Shown: piece after piece, positions 16,213 through 24,317 of the stretch
Numbering within the stretch: the first letter of the stretch is position 1
Layout of the letters: every line of letters begins with the position of its first letter
Source: Xenorhabdus japonica
GTDB lineage: Bacteria > Pseudomonadota > Gammaproteobacteria > Enterobacterales > Enterobacteriaceae
NCBI RefSeq assembly: GCF_900115195.1
Contig: NZ_FOVO01000016.1
Coordinates: 1-64,000, forward strand
Length of the DNA: 64,000 nucleotides
Reading direction: 5' to 3'
Made by a program: the position numbers and the translations under genes
The notes under the pieces: generated by a model
The model's input: only the letters and a program-made list of their open reading frames with translations
Told to the model about the DNA's origin: nothing
Database searches by the model: none

Positions 16213-16935
16213 TTATTGATTAAGGTTAAGCGTTTCGTTTGTCAGTGCCCGCAGACGGGCGGCAATCCGTTGCCGATAGGTTTTCACCCCGGATTTCGGG
16301 TTGCACTGATGGGCCTTTGCCAGCCAGCTATCGGCCTGTGCCAGCACATCCAGACTGTCCACGCTACTTGCCTTAATGTCGGCGTTATCCCCTCTTAACA
16401 GGCTTAACGCCGCGAATTTGTAGTACTTCGCCTTGATTTTCTCGTGAACTTTCCATTTCTCGGTGACATTGTGAAATGTCCTTGAAAAATAGGGTTCGAC
16501 GGGGTTCCCGGCTTCCGCTTCCCGTTGTGCCCAGAGCAACACGGTGTCGGCCACGAACGCCGGAAAGTTACTGCGAAAATGGTCGGGGGTGAGCTGTCCC
16601 TGCTCAATGGCGATATCCGCCCAGTCCAGTCCCTGTGAGAACTCCCCGATATCAAATAACCAAATCACGCAGTAGGCGAAAATCGGGTTACAGTACACCT
16701 CGCCTTCATCCAGATAGCGTTGTGCCGTGGGTAAATAATTGGGCAGCAGTTCCTGCCGCTTCATTTCGACCTTTTCTGCCGTCAGTGTGAGCTGGCGCAG
16801 CCGCTTCACATCCTGCTCAATGGTACGGGCTTGCAGGTGCATACTGGCGCCATCGGCAATGGCAACCGCTTGCTGCCGTTCCAGTTTCTGGCGAAGTGCA
16901 ACCTCTGCCCGGTGGCGTTGAGCAGGTGACAACAT
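16213..16935 (-). CDS. Terminase small subunit (gpM type)
   Basis: A 240-residue protein starting MLSPAQRHRAEVALRQ, close to the usual P2 gpM opening. The LDEGEVYCNPIFAYCVIWLFDIGEF region (residues 70-100) is typical. It would recognise cos and recruit the large subunit, which is missing here. It overlaps the capsid stop (TAATG). Confidence 0.85.
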   Translation of the reverse strand: MLSPAQRHRAEVALRQKLERQQAVAIADGASMHLQARTIEQDVKRLRQLTLTAEKVEMKRQELLPNYLPTAQRYLDEGEVYCNPIFAYCVIWLFDIGEFSQGLDWADIAIEQGQLTPDHFRSNFPAFVADTVLLWAQREAEAGNPVEPYFSRTFHNVTEKWKVHEKIKAKYYKFAALSLLRGDNADIKASSVDSLDVLAQADSWLAKAHQCNPKSGVKTYRQRIAARLRALTNETLNLNQ

Positions 16936-17966
16936 TAGTCTGTACCCAGTTTTTCAGCCGGTTCCGCCACCGCACCAATCTTCACGGCGTTTTCATCATA
17001 AGCCGCATACAACTCTGGCGTTTCCAGTGCATAACCTTCGTTGCGCAGGTATTTGTTTTCGAACTGCTTACGATCGTCCGCAAATTCCGTTTTACGCTGA
17101 CGGGTATTGCGCTGAGTCAGAATTTGCAGGTTCGGCAACATCGTCACCACCATACGCTTACCCGGCATAAAGGGCGGCACCATGGCCGGACGCCCGGCGA
17201 TAGAACTGCCCAGCATCTGTGCCGCAATTTTTTCAGTCGGTCTATCCGCTGCCTGATAAAGCCGGTACTGTTCGGCGGCAACCAAATCCGCACCAACCAG
17301 CACCGTTAAACGCGGATCATGACGGTATTGCTGTGGAATGCAGGTGTTAATCAGGTCGGAAGCCATCGCATCCAGTGAGTTAAAATCGCCGTGTTCATCC
17401 AATATCACAGCACGGGTGATCACCTGCTTGCCACCGTCCCACTCTTTGGCAATCTGGTGCCAGCCTTTGTTCACATCTTCCCCGTTTGGATACGCGTCCG
17501 GGTCAGTGGTCTCAGCCGCTCGCTGACCGTTAAAACCGACACGCAGCATATCCAGCGCAAACGACTCATTGATAAACGCCTGCATACGCTGGAAAAACTC
17601 CTGTTCATTGCCGGAGTTAGCCCAGATAGACAGGGTGTTCCATTTCAGGGCTGCACCGGAATCGGTTTCTCTCAGTTTGTATTCATTACCATCGACACCC
17701 GTAGCACGCATAAAGCGGCCATCTTTCTTACGCCCGGTAAACAATCCCGGATTACCGACCGACACCACCTGCCCGGAAAGCTGATCCACATCGGCACAGG
17801 TAATCATACTGAGTAACTCGACCGCCTCCAGCAGCGCACTGCGCAGGGCGGTTTCTTTTGGGTCAGTCAGTGCGAAGTAACGTGAGGTTTTCTCAACGCC
17901 ATAAGATTCAGCCAATCCCGCAGAGTAGTTTTGTAAAAACTCCCGTGCCCGTTGATTTAATTGCAT
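16935..17966 (-). CDS. Major capsid protein (gpN type)
   Basis: The 343-residue protein has the P2-family capsid hallmarks MQLNQRAREFLQNYSAGLAESYGV at the start and the ALDMLRVGFNGQRAAETTDP and KGWHQIAKEW segments. It appears full length. P2-type capsid proteins are cleaved by the scaffold protease encoded just upstream. Confidence 0.92.
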   Translation of the reverse strand: MQLNQRAREFLQNYSAGLAESYGVEKTSRYFALTDPKETALRSALLEAVELLSMITCADVDQLSGQVVSVGNPGLFTGRKKDGRFMRATGVDGNEYKLRETDSGAALKWNTLSIWANSGNEQEFFQRMQAFINESFALDMLRVGFNGQRAAETTDPDAYPNGEDVNKGWHQIAKEWDGGKQVITRAVILDEHGDFNSLDAMASDLINTCIPQQYRHDPRLTVLVGADLVAAEQYRLYQAADRPTEKIAAQMLGSSIAGRPAMVPPFMPGKRMVVTMLPNLQILTQRNTRQRKTEFADDRKQFENKYLRNEGYALETPELYAAYDENAVKIGAVAEPAEKLGTD

Positions 17967-17983
17967 AGTTCTTCCCTTCGCGG

Positions 17984-18814
17984 TTATAGGAATTTAAAAC
18001 GGGCGTTTTTATTGCCTTTCGGATTACGTGACGGCACACGGGTTGCCAGCGTATCCAGCTTGCCGAAGTTTTTCACAATCTTCTGCAAGTTATCGCGCAG
18101 GCAGGCAAAATCTTCGGTATCCACCACCTCTTTAACGGTTTCGACATCTTCCTGTACTTCTTCCACGGTCTGTTCAGTGGATTCCAGCTTGCTTTCGACG
18201 GCGGTTATTCGCTTATCCATCTCGGCCAACGCCTCAGCAATTGCCTGCAACGCATCGTTACCCGTGGTTTCGGCAGGGGTTTCTTCCGGCTCTTCCACGT
18301 TAAAAAAGCTTCTCCATCCTTTTTTGGCCTTTGCCATCTTGCTTTCCTTAATATCTTTAACTTCGTCAATCACCAGTGGCTTATACGCGCCTGACCGATG
18401 AGGATTTTTGTTTTTACTAAACTGTAGGCGTGTTGTACCTACACTCGCTGGCGAATCAGTAACTGCCAGTCCTTCCAGATAGGTTTTGCCTGTCCCGCGA
18501 AAATTACCGCTAAGGGTAAATTCTACGGAGGTAAACAGCAGTTGCCCGTCCCGGTTGGCATCCAACAAGCGGTGATTGGGTCGCAGTTGCGCATAGAGAC
18601 GCAAAGCTCCGTCTTCCCCGCGTTCGGCCTTGACCGCGAGCACTTCCCCCATCGCCCCGAACCAGCGTTCGTGTTCCGGCCAGATTCGGGCGGTATACAG
18701 TTGAGGGTCGTAGAGTTCGGCGGCTTCCAAGATCCATTGTGGTTCAATTGCCCGGCCATCAACCGTGTCGCCCTCCATGGCAATACATATCCAGTTCGTC
18801 ATTAACTGAGACAT
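17984..18814 (-). CDS. Capsid scaffolding protease (gpO type)
   Basis: I chose the ATG at 18814 (MSQLMTNWICIAMEGDTVDGR), preceded by AAAGGAATGCGAT; the open frame from 18907 is longer but lacks a site. About 276 residues: an N-terminal serine-protease domain (WICIAMEGDTVDGR, HRLLDANRDGQLLFTSVEF) and a C-terminal helical scaffold (residues 190-250, ALAEMDKRITAVESKLESTEQ). It directs shell assembly and matures the capsid. Confidence 0.85.
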   Translation of the reverse strand: MSQLMTNWICIAMEGDTVDGRAIEPQWILEAAELYDPQLYTARIWPEHERWFGAMGEVLAVKAERGEDGALRLYAQLRPNHRLLDANRDGQLLFTSVEFTLSGNFRGTGKTYLEGLAVTDSPASVGTTRLQFSKNKNPHRSGAYKPLVIDEVKDIKESKMAKAKKGWRSFFNVEEPEETPAETTGNDALQAIAEALAEMDKRITAVESKLESTEQTVEEVQEDVETVKEVVDTEDFACLRDNLQKIVKNFGKLDTLATRVPSRNPKGNKNARFKFL

Positions 18815-19000
18815 ATCGCATTCCTTTCGTTTGCTTCCCCCACAGTATTGCGGATCCAAAAAAATGCTGCGACAGGCGCAATGCGAATGAATTCGGATAT
18901 GGCGCATAACCGAATTGAACCGAAGTTGGCGGGGCGTAAGGCGGAAATTAGCCCGGCATAATGAGGGCTGAGAAATAAAGGATAGTCAGGAAAAGGAAGC

Positions 19001-19240
19001 ATGGCGAAATATTCTGATGAATTAATTAACGTGGCGAAGTCGCTGTACCTGCGCCGCTATACCCCGGCTGAAATTGCCGGTGAACTGAATCTGCCCAATC
19101 GGCGGATTGTTTACTACTGGGCGGAAAAATGGCACTGGGCGGACATGCTCAGCCATGAAAGTGTGATTGAGGCGGTCAACCGCCGTATTGCCTTGCTCAG
19201 TGAACGCAACGATAAAAATGCGGTAGAGCTGGACGAACTC
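19001..19240 (+). pseudogene. Large terminase (gpP type), 5' fragment only
   Basis: Plus strand, divergent from the scaffold gene as in P2. The first ~80 codons (MAKYSDELINVAKSLYLRRY, then EIAGELNLPNRRIVYYWAEKW) are the DNA-binding N-terminus of a large terminase of about 590 residues. After about 19240 the frame leaves the family and runs antisense to the end of rep, stopping at 19369. The ATPase and nuclease domains and the following portal gene are absent. Without them no DNA can be packaged by this prophage alone. Confidence 0.82.
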
Positions 19241-21081
19241 CAAGGGGAAGAAAAAACAGGGTCAAAACCCAAACCCTTGTCCGCAGCCAGCGGGCTGGAT
19301 TTCGGCACAATCTTCCACTTCACAGTACGGGTAATAAAAGAAGAGCACTCGCCCAGACGGGGCGAGTAAATACCAGAAATACGCTGAACATCTTCACCGT
19401 AGACATTGCCTTGTTCAGTCACTTCGTATGCAAGGCGGACTGTAAGATCTTTACGGGCAACCAGTGGCCCACCCTGACATTCAATATAGGCTGACCAGTT
19501 GCCAACATCGGCCGCAAAGCGAACGTTATCCATATCCTCATCAGGTAAAATCTGCTCATCACCTCTCAAGCGACGCAGCTCACGCCAGACAGAAACCGGA
19601 GCACCGCCAATTTGCTGGAACTGACGGATGCGCCAGCGGCTCGCCCAGGCAGAAACCGAACGAGACATATCCTTGAGGTTTCCCCCTGTCTCGTTATCTA
19701 TTTCGCCATCCAGCGCGTAGCCATCAATGTTCTTTGAAATGTATTTGGCGATATAGCCTGTTGCACTGCCCTTCTTGGGATCAATCGGCTTCACCAGAAA
19801 ACGGGCATTGCGTGCCGCTTCACTGTTTAACTCGTGGGCATCTTCCTGAGTCGCATACTTCCGAACAATTTCCCGCATTTCTTCGACATGCTCAGGCTGC
19901 ATAAATAGCAATAGATGCCAGTGTGGTGTCCCGTCATGATGAGGCTCTACCACACGAAAACCGAACACACTGATCCCCGCACGGGAATACGCCGCCCGAA
20001 TTTTTGCCCAGACACCACACAGATACTTTTGCGTATCCCGTGGGCTTGCGCCGTTCCAGTTCTTCACAAAACCGCCACCGCTGTGTGCCGAATGGTATTT
20101 AGACGGGGCAGTGATCGTATAAAAATCACCGACACAACCCATTTCATTGGCTAAATCTTCAAAGCCACGCTGACGAACCATCAGTTCACAGCGACGAACA
20201 GCAGGGTTAGCAATACTGCCCAAGACCTTATCGCTTAGTGAAACCCGCTCACCTTCTTCATTTTCCAACTCAAACTCTTGCAGGAATTCCCAGTTGCGGC
20301 GCTTCTGTTCTGTCCATTCCTGCAAGGTCTTGCGTGAGACATAGGATGAAGCCGCTTTTTGTACCTGACCCACGGCAATGGCCATATGTTCAGCACGAAT
20401 ATCACGCATGCGCTTTAAGCGGGCATACCACCATTGATCGGACATCATGCGCAGTAAACTGGCGCATAACTGATCTTCGGTTGGTAACTCCCTCCCTTTG
20501 GTGAATTGCTGTGAATAAGGTGCGGTTGTCCCAATCTGCTGGGTCAATTTTGCCAATCGGGTATAGATATAAATTAACCTTTGACGGGCTGCCTGCTCAT
20601 TGTCTGGAGTCGCTGAATGATTAACGAAATGTTCGTAACTGTCAGTCATATACCGCGCCACACCGTGCGCCAATAGTTTGATCTCTTTACGGCCTAATGT
20701 AGAAAGGCGGTCAAGTTGCTCAATGAAAGGAAAAGGTGCAGCACCCACGACCAGGCTTTGGAATTGATATTGCTCGCTGACCAGATTGAACCGGGGTAAT
20801 ACATTCTTGCTAAACTGGCGCAAAAACATATTAGCCCGGCGACGACCGTCGCGACCTGACTTGAAGAGGTTGGCATAACGATTGACGAAGTAAACCGCCA
20901 ACGAATCCGGCAGGTGTCCAAAGTACTGGTGACACCATGTGTAATCGTCGGGATTAACTTCCCACATAATGCGTTCAGCCAGAGTTGCTATCTGTGGCAT
21001 CTCTGGCTGAAATTTACTGTATTGGCGGCGCGGTTTGGATTGTGCGCCGCTGTTTTGTTTTGCTTTTTCTACAAGACTCAT
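19114..21081 (-). CDS. Phage replication initiator (gpA-type HUH endonuclease), 3' end rearranged
   Basis: The start at 21081 (MSLVEKAKQNSGAQ) overlaps the stop of the upstream early gene (ATGAG). The HUH motif is visible as HHDGTPHWHLLLF (residues ~405-420), and the catalytic tyrosine pair as ATGYIAKYISKNID (~480-493). Such proteins nick the origin to begin rolling-circle replication. The family text runs to about VKWKIVPK. The last ~45 residues are antisense to the terminase fragment, so the natural C-terminus has been lost in a deletion. The core catalytic domain is intact. Confidence 0.82.
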   Translation of the reverse strand: MSLVEKAKQNSGAQSKPRRQYSKFQPEMPQIATLAERIMWEVNPDDYTWCHQYFGHLPDSLAVYFVNRYANLFKSGRDGRRRANMFLRQFSKNVLPRFNLVSEQYQFQSLVVGAAPFPFIEQLDRLSTLGRKEIKLLAHGVARYMTDSYEHFVNHSATPDNEQAARQRLIYIYTRLAKLTQQIGTTAPYSQQFTKGRELPTEDQLCASLLRMMSDQWWYARLKRMRDIRAEHMAIAVGQVQKAASSYVSRKTLQEWTEQKRRNWEFLQEFELENEEGERVSLSDKVLGSIANPAVRRCELMVRQRGFEDLANEMGCVGDFYTITAPSKYHSAHSGGGFVKNWNGASPRDTQKYLCGVWAKIRAAYSRAGISVFGFRVVEPHHDGTPHWHLLLFMQPEHVEEMREIVRKYATQEDAHELNSEAARNARFLVKPIDPKKGSATGYIAKYISKNIDGYALDGEIDNETGGNLKDMSRSVSAWASRWRIRQFQQIGGAPVSVWRELRRLRGDEQILPDEDMDNVRFAADVGNWSAYIECQGGPLVARKDLTVRLAYEVTEQGNVYGEDVQRISGIYSPRLGECSSFITRTVKWKIVPKSSPLAADKGLGFDPVFSSPWSSSSSTAFLSLRSLSKAIRRLTASITLSWLSMSAQCHFSAQ

Positions 21082-21515
21082 GCAAGCACACAATTCAGAG
21101 AAGATAATTCAAACGAAAGCAAAACAAATTCCCCACCGATATGCGGATACAAATCGCTATCAATGACTTCGACGTCAGGGTCAAGTATTCAATCTGTTGA
21201 TCTAGCAATACACACGATAGCATTCGATTAGTTCAATCGTCTTATTCTACTGGCTTTGTTCGGCATTAAAATTGACTTTATAAAACCAGAATACACACAT
21301 TGAATACATAACCCGACGTCAGTCACTTTTACGATAATAAAATCATCAGTTAAATTGTCTTTATCATCAACTTCATACAATCCAAGAAAATCACCTTTTT
21401 TATATTCATGGTCATTCATTCTAAATACAGCTTTTTTATCACCACTACTTATAACGTTAAAATCAACACTTCTTATTCCTAAATTACGTATTGTACGTAC
21501 CGTGCCTTTATTCAT
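21078..21515 (-). pseudogene. DUF3850-like early phage gene split by a MITE
   Basis: The N-terminal part (MNKGTVRTIRNLGIRSVDFN, then KKAVFRMNDHEYKKGDFLGLYEVDD) resembles the ASCH-like DUF3850 fold. A 135-bp element with a 9-bp target duplication interrupts the gene after KVTDV. Removing the element and one duplicate restores a 97-codon frame ending ...GGEFVLLSFELSSLNCVLA, whose TGA overlaps the rep ATG. As it stands translation stops inside the element at 21228. Confidence 0.75.
21170..21322. mobile_element. 135-bp MITE, copy 1, with 9-bp target duplication
   Basis: The element spans 21179-21313. Its ends are GGTCAAGTATTCAAT and, inverted, GGTTATGTATTCAAT (13 of 15 match). It is flanked on both sides by CGACGTCAG (21170-21178 and 21314-21322), a perfect 9-bp target duplication. 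It encodes no transposase. A second copy with three base differences lies at 29456-29590. Confidence 0.85.
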
Positions 21516-21519
21516 TTTA

Positions 21520-21741
21520 TTAACTCCGATAATGTTTATTAATTAATTCAAAATCAGCCTGACAATCCACACAGCGGGAACAACCAAGAACCTGAATACG
21601 GCGTATTTCAATAATTGGTTCGCCGCAGTCTTCACATTCAAATGCTGAAATACCTACGGGACGGTTTACATGCTGTGCAATTTTACGCGCCAGTATTTCC
21701 TCAGCCTGTTGGCAGGCGTAATCAATATCGACATCAAACAT
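21520..21741 (-). CDS. TraR/DksA-type C4 zinc-finger protein
   Basis: A 73-residue protein with the DksA/TraR zinc finger: CEDCGEPI...CSRCVDC (Cys at about 36, 39, 53-59). Phage TraR-like proteins bind RNA polymerase and alter promoter choice. It sits in the early operon and overlaps the stop/start of its neighbour at 21734-21741. Confidence 0.82.
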   Translation of the reverse strand: MFDVDIDYACQQAEEILARKIAQHVNRPVGISAFECEDCGEPIIEIRRIQVLGCSRCVDCQADFELINKHYRS

Positions 21742-21985
21742 AGTTCCACTCTTGCACCTGACGCTCTATTTCACTGGCCTCGCTTTCCAGCAGGCTGACA
21801 ATGGCATCGCAATCTAAGCGATCCCGTTTCGCAATCATGGCGAAGTGACGCAGGCGCGAAGCGTGACCATCTGCCCTGACACGTCTTTCATCTTCACGAT
21901 TTTGTTTGATGCAGCGTTCAATAATGACCGCATGGTCATCGGTGTTTATTTCAGCAGGGGTAAAGATAGGGTCGGGTATATTCAT
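21734..21985 (-). CDS. Early phage protein (DUF2732-like)
   Basis: From ATG 21985 (MNIPDPIFTPAEINTDDHAV) about 83 residues; the frame is open further upstream to 22033. Polar, helical, with an RVRADGHASRLRHFAMIAKRD segment. The place beside traR and upstream of rep matches DUF2732-type proteins of P2-like prophages in this host group. Function unknown. Confidence 0.6.
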   Translation of the reverse strand: MNIPDPIFTPAEINTDDHAVIIERCIKQNREDERRVRADGHASRLRHFAMIAKRDRLDCDAIVSLLESEASEIERQVQEWNYV

Positions 21986-22061
21986 TTTTCGATTTCCTTT
22001 TTTTAGATAATAAGAAACCCTGTGCGTTGGCACATAAAAGCAATTAAATTAAATCGATAAA

Positions 22062-22429
22062 TTAATGCGATATTAATTCAGGCATTATCAGTTTATTCGG
22101 CAACAAACCCGCGACCGCTTTAAATTGATGAATGGCAGAAATTAATGAACGCTGCTCTTCAACCGTGAAGTCTTTAAGTTTGTTATTAAATTGCGATTTA
22201 TCAAAACCCGCCAAATGGAATATTAAATGCAATACCCGCTCATTATTTCGGATTTGGTTATTATTGCGATCGCGCATCATGTCGATAAAATCAGCCAGCT
22301 GGCTGTTTAACTCGCCACTTTTTTAGACAGTTTAAAAATAATGGCATGGGCTTTAGCGGTATGATTCATGCCGTCAATTCTTTCATCAACGGTCTGTGAT
22401 ACCGCGCGGCACGGTTCAGTATTCGCCAT
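22062..22429 (-). pseudogene. DUF5347-like early phage gene, frameshifted
   Basis: From ATG 22429 the frame reads MANTEPCRAVSQTVDERIDG, then HTAKAHAIIFKLSKK, then enters a wrong frame and stops. Adding one A to the six-A run near 22318-22323 joins it to the second frame (SGELNSQLADFIDMMRDRNN ... RVLHLIFHLAGFDKSQFNNKL). The two halves together give the expected size of about 122 residues. Homopolymer indel in the phage or in the assembly cannot be separated here. Confidence 0.65.
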
Positions 22430-22459
22430 TGCATCACCTTTACAGTATGGTTAAGTACT

Positions 22460-22663
22460 TCAACTATTTTCGATTGCATCTTGCAGCATGGCGATCAGGT
22501 TGACTTGAATTTTATCCTTAGCCCCTTTCTTTGGCCGGATGATTATCTCGCCTTTGTTAACCATGCCACGGCAAGTGTTTTCAGGGATACCACTAAGCTC
22601 AGCATATCTACCAATCGAAACGTAAGGTGAAACAACGTAATAATTGATAATGATGTTTTTCAT
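22460..22663 (-). CDS. Cox-like regulator/excisionase
   Basis: A 67-residue DNA-binding protein (SPYVSIGRYAELSGIPENTC helix-turn-helix; then KGEIIIRPKKGAKDKIQVNL wing), the fold and size of P2/HP1 Cox. It would repress the lysogeny promoter and assist excision. It is transcribed away from the repressor genes, as expected. Confidence 0.72.
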   Translation of the reverse strand: MKNIIINYYVVSPYVSIGRYAELSGIPENTCRGMVNKGEIIIRPKKGAKDKIQVNLIAMLQDAIENS

Positions 22664-22670
22664 TAGCTAC

Positions 22671-22868
22671 CTATTCCACCTGAACTTGGGAAGATTTTTT
22701 CCCAGCCAAATAATAAATCCGAGCTAAACTTGCTTTAGAGCGGCTTTCTTTGAGTGACAAGGCTTCCAACTCTTCGTTCTCTTCTAAGGACAACCGTATT
22801 ACAACTTGTTTTCCAGAGGCTACGCCTCTCGGCAATCGTGACAATCGAACATGTTTATCGTGTGACAT
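22671..22868 (-). CDS. Small ribbon-helix-helix type regulator
   Basis: A 65-residue basic protein. GKQVVIRLSLEENEELEALS looks like a strand followed by a helix of an Arc/CopG-type domain. It is the first gene of the early operon, ending 7 bp before the Cox-like gene. The role is inferred from fold and place. Confidence 0.55.
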   Translation of the reverse strand: MSHDKHVRLSRLPRGVASGKQVVIRLSLEENEELEALSLKESRSKASLARIYYLAGKKSSQVQVE

Positions 22869-22952
22869 AATGTTATATTGTGATCCGTTAAGTTATGAAT
22901 ATGTCTATTATTTGCAGAAAACTGCAATGTGTCAACAAGGAATTGCGAAAAA
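22869..22952. promoter_or_regulatory. Divergent lysis/lysogeny control region
   Basis: The gap between the leftward early operon and the rightward repressor holds a palindrome TTGCAG-AAAA-CTGCAA (22912-22927). It also holds a motif TGTGACATAATGTTATATT (about 22861-22879) that recurs in altered form (TGTGTCGTAATGTTACATT) near 23758, upstream of the third repressor paralogue. These are candidate operators. Confidence 0.5.
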
Positions 22953-23288
22953 ATGCAAATCTGTGATCGTCTAAGAACAGAAAGAGAGAAATTAGGTTTA
23001 ACCCAAAGTGAAGTAGCAAAGATGTGTGGAGTCGCGTTCAGAACGTATTGCGACTATGAAGCAGGAAAAACTGAACCCAAAGCATCTTTTTTTTCAAAAT
23101 TTAGCGAAATAGGCGCAGATGTGATGTTTATTCTGACTGGGCAGCGCATTATACAGGGAAAGATATCGATGGAAGAACAAGCACTGATCGAACACTATCG
23201 CGCTATGAGTGATGAATCGCGCGCAAACATGCGGGCAGTAGGTTCTGCTTTTGCACAAGCAACGCCTGATAAGAAAGCAAATAGTTAA
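22953..23288 (+). CDS. CI-type prophage repressor, paralogue 1
   Basis: A helix-turn-helix protein of about 111 residues from ATG 22953 (MQICDRLRTEREKLGLTQ); a frame-open ATG at 22929 is an alternative. The HTH is RLRTEREKLGLTQSEVAKMC (~5-25). The C-terminus carries EEQALIEHYRAMSDESRANM, shared with the next two genes. Short repressors of this form act without a LexA-type protease domain. Confidence 0.75.
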   Translation: MQICDRLRTEREKLGLTQSEVAKMCGVAFRTYCDYEAGKTEPKASFFSKFSEIGADVMFILTGQRIIQGKISMEEQALIEHYRAMSDESRANMRAVGSAFAQATPDKKANS

Positions 23289-23311
23289 TTATAAATAAGG
23301 AAATTAAAAAA

Positions 23312-23660
23312 ATGTGTACCACTGGCTCTAGGCTACGTGAAGAAAGGATGAACTTTAAACTTACTCAATCTGAGTTGGCTGATATAGGAGGGATACATAA
23401 AAATACACAAGGGAACTATGAAAATGATCAAAAATCTCCTGATTCCAAGTACCAAGTACTTAAAGAAATTGTCTGAGTTAGGAATGGATATTTTATATAT
23501 CATAACTGGTGTACGTTCCACTCAACCAGAAATATCACAAGAAGAACAAAAATTAATTGAACACTATCGTGCCATGAGTGAAGAATCGCGCGCAAACATG
23601 AGAGCGGTAGGATCAGCTTTTGCGCAATCAACACCTAATAAACAGGTCAAAAATGTATAA
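23312..23660 (+). pseudogene. CI-type repressor paralogue 2, broken by a 7-bp duplication
   Basis: From ATG 23312 the frame reads MCTTGSRLREERMNFKLTQS...DSKYQVLKEIV and stops at 23476. CCAAGTA occurs twice in tandem (23445-23451 and 23452-23458). Deleting one copy gives ...DSKYLKKLSELGMDILYIIT and restores the frame to 23660, with the shared EEQKLIEHYRAMSEESRANM tail. The duplication is therefore a recent inactivating event. Confidence 0.78.
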
Positions 23661-23775
23661 TTATTCAAATTTTAACCGTTTACATAGTTAACTACGGTTT
23701 AATTAACTAATTAAATAATAACAATACGTAATTGTGATCTGTGAATATATTTCTCTTGTGTCGTAATGTTACATT

Positions 23776-23800
23776 AACAACCGCTAGCTGGTTGTTTTTG
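23776..23800 (+). terminator. Hairpin with T-run between repressor genes
   Basis: AACAACC-GCTAGCT-GGTTGTT followed by TTTG. It could end transcripts from the first two repressor genes. Confidence 0.5.
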
Positions 23801-23843
23801 CATCGTTAGTTTATACACATCCAAATATGTCGGAGACACTTTA

Positions 23844-24185
23844 ATGAGCACAATGGGAAGTAGAATAAAAGAAAAACGTGAACACTTAGGATTAAGCCAG
23901 ACTGAGTTTGCAAGTTTGGTCGGGTATTCGCTTATTCAGCAAATCTGTTATGAACGTGACGAAATTCCTCTGGGTGGGTTGTATTTACAGGCATTAGCAA
24001 AACACGGAATTGATACACTTTACATTATTACAGGGAACAGACTTAATCCTATAAATATATCGGCAGAGGAACAGGAAATAATAGAAAACTATCGCGCCAT
24101 GAATGAGGCGTCGCGCTTAAAGTTACCAGAAGTTAGCCATGATTTTGCATACAAAAGACATATCGAAAGCATAGGGAATAAATAA
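23844..24185 (+). CDS. CI-type prophage repressor, paralogue 3
   Basis: A 113-residue HTH protein (GSRIKEKREHLGLSQTEFAS) with the middle GIDTLYIITGNRL and tail EEQEIIENYRAMNEASRLKL that align with paralogues 1 and 2. It is the most diverged of the three. It precedes the integrase by about 130 bp. Three related repressors side by side suggest duplication with change of operator specificity, or residues from superinfecting phages. Confidence 0.72.
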   Translation: MSTMGSRIKEKREHLGLSQTEFASLVGYSLIQQICYERDEIPLGGLYLQALAKHGIDTLYIITGNRLNPINISAEEQEIIENYRAMNEASRLKLPEVSHDFAYKRHIESIGNK

Positions 24186-24317
24186 CTACAGTCCTTAGTT
24201 GGTATATATTTATTAATTAAGGCTGTAAATATTTATTTCCTATTTTGTTTTTCCATATGGTCAACCGCGTTATTGGCCGTTTAATTAACTTTCAAAAAAT
24301 GAGCAATAAAATAACCT

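Noticed and set aside
20914-21231. Plus-strand frame antisense to rep ending in the MITE
   Set aside because: It is antisense to a gene with clear HUH motifs, and its end is only MITE sequence that recurs at 29456-29590.
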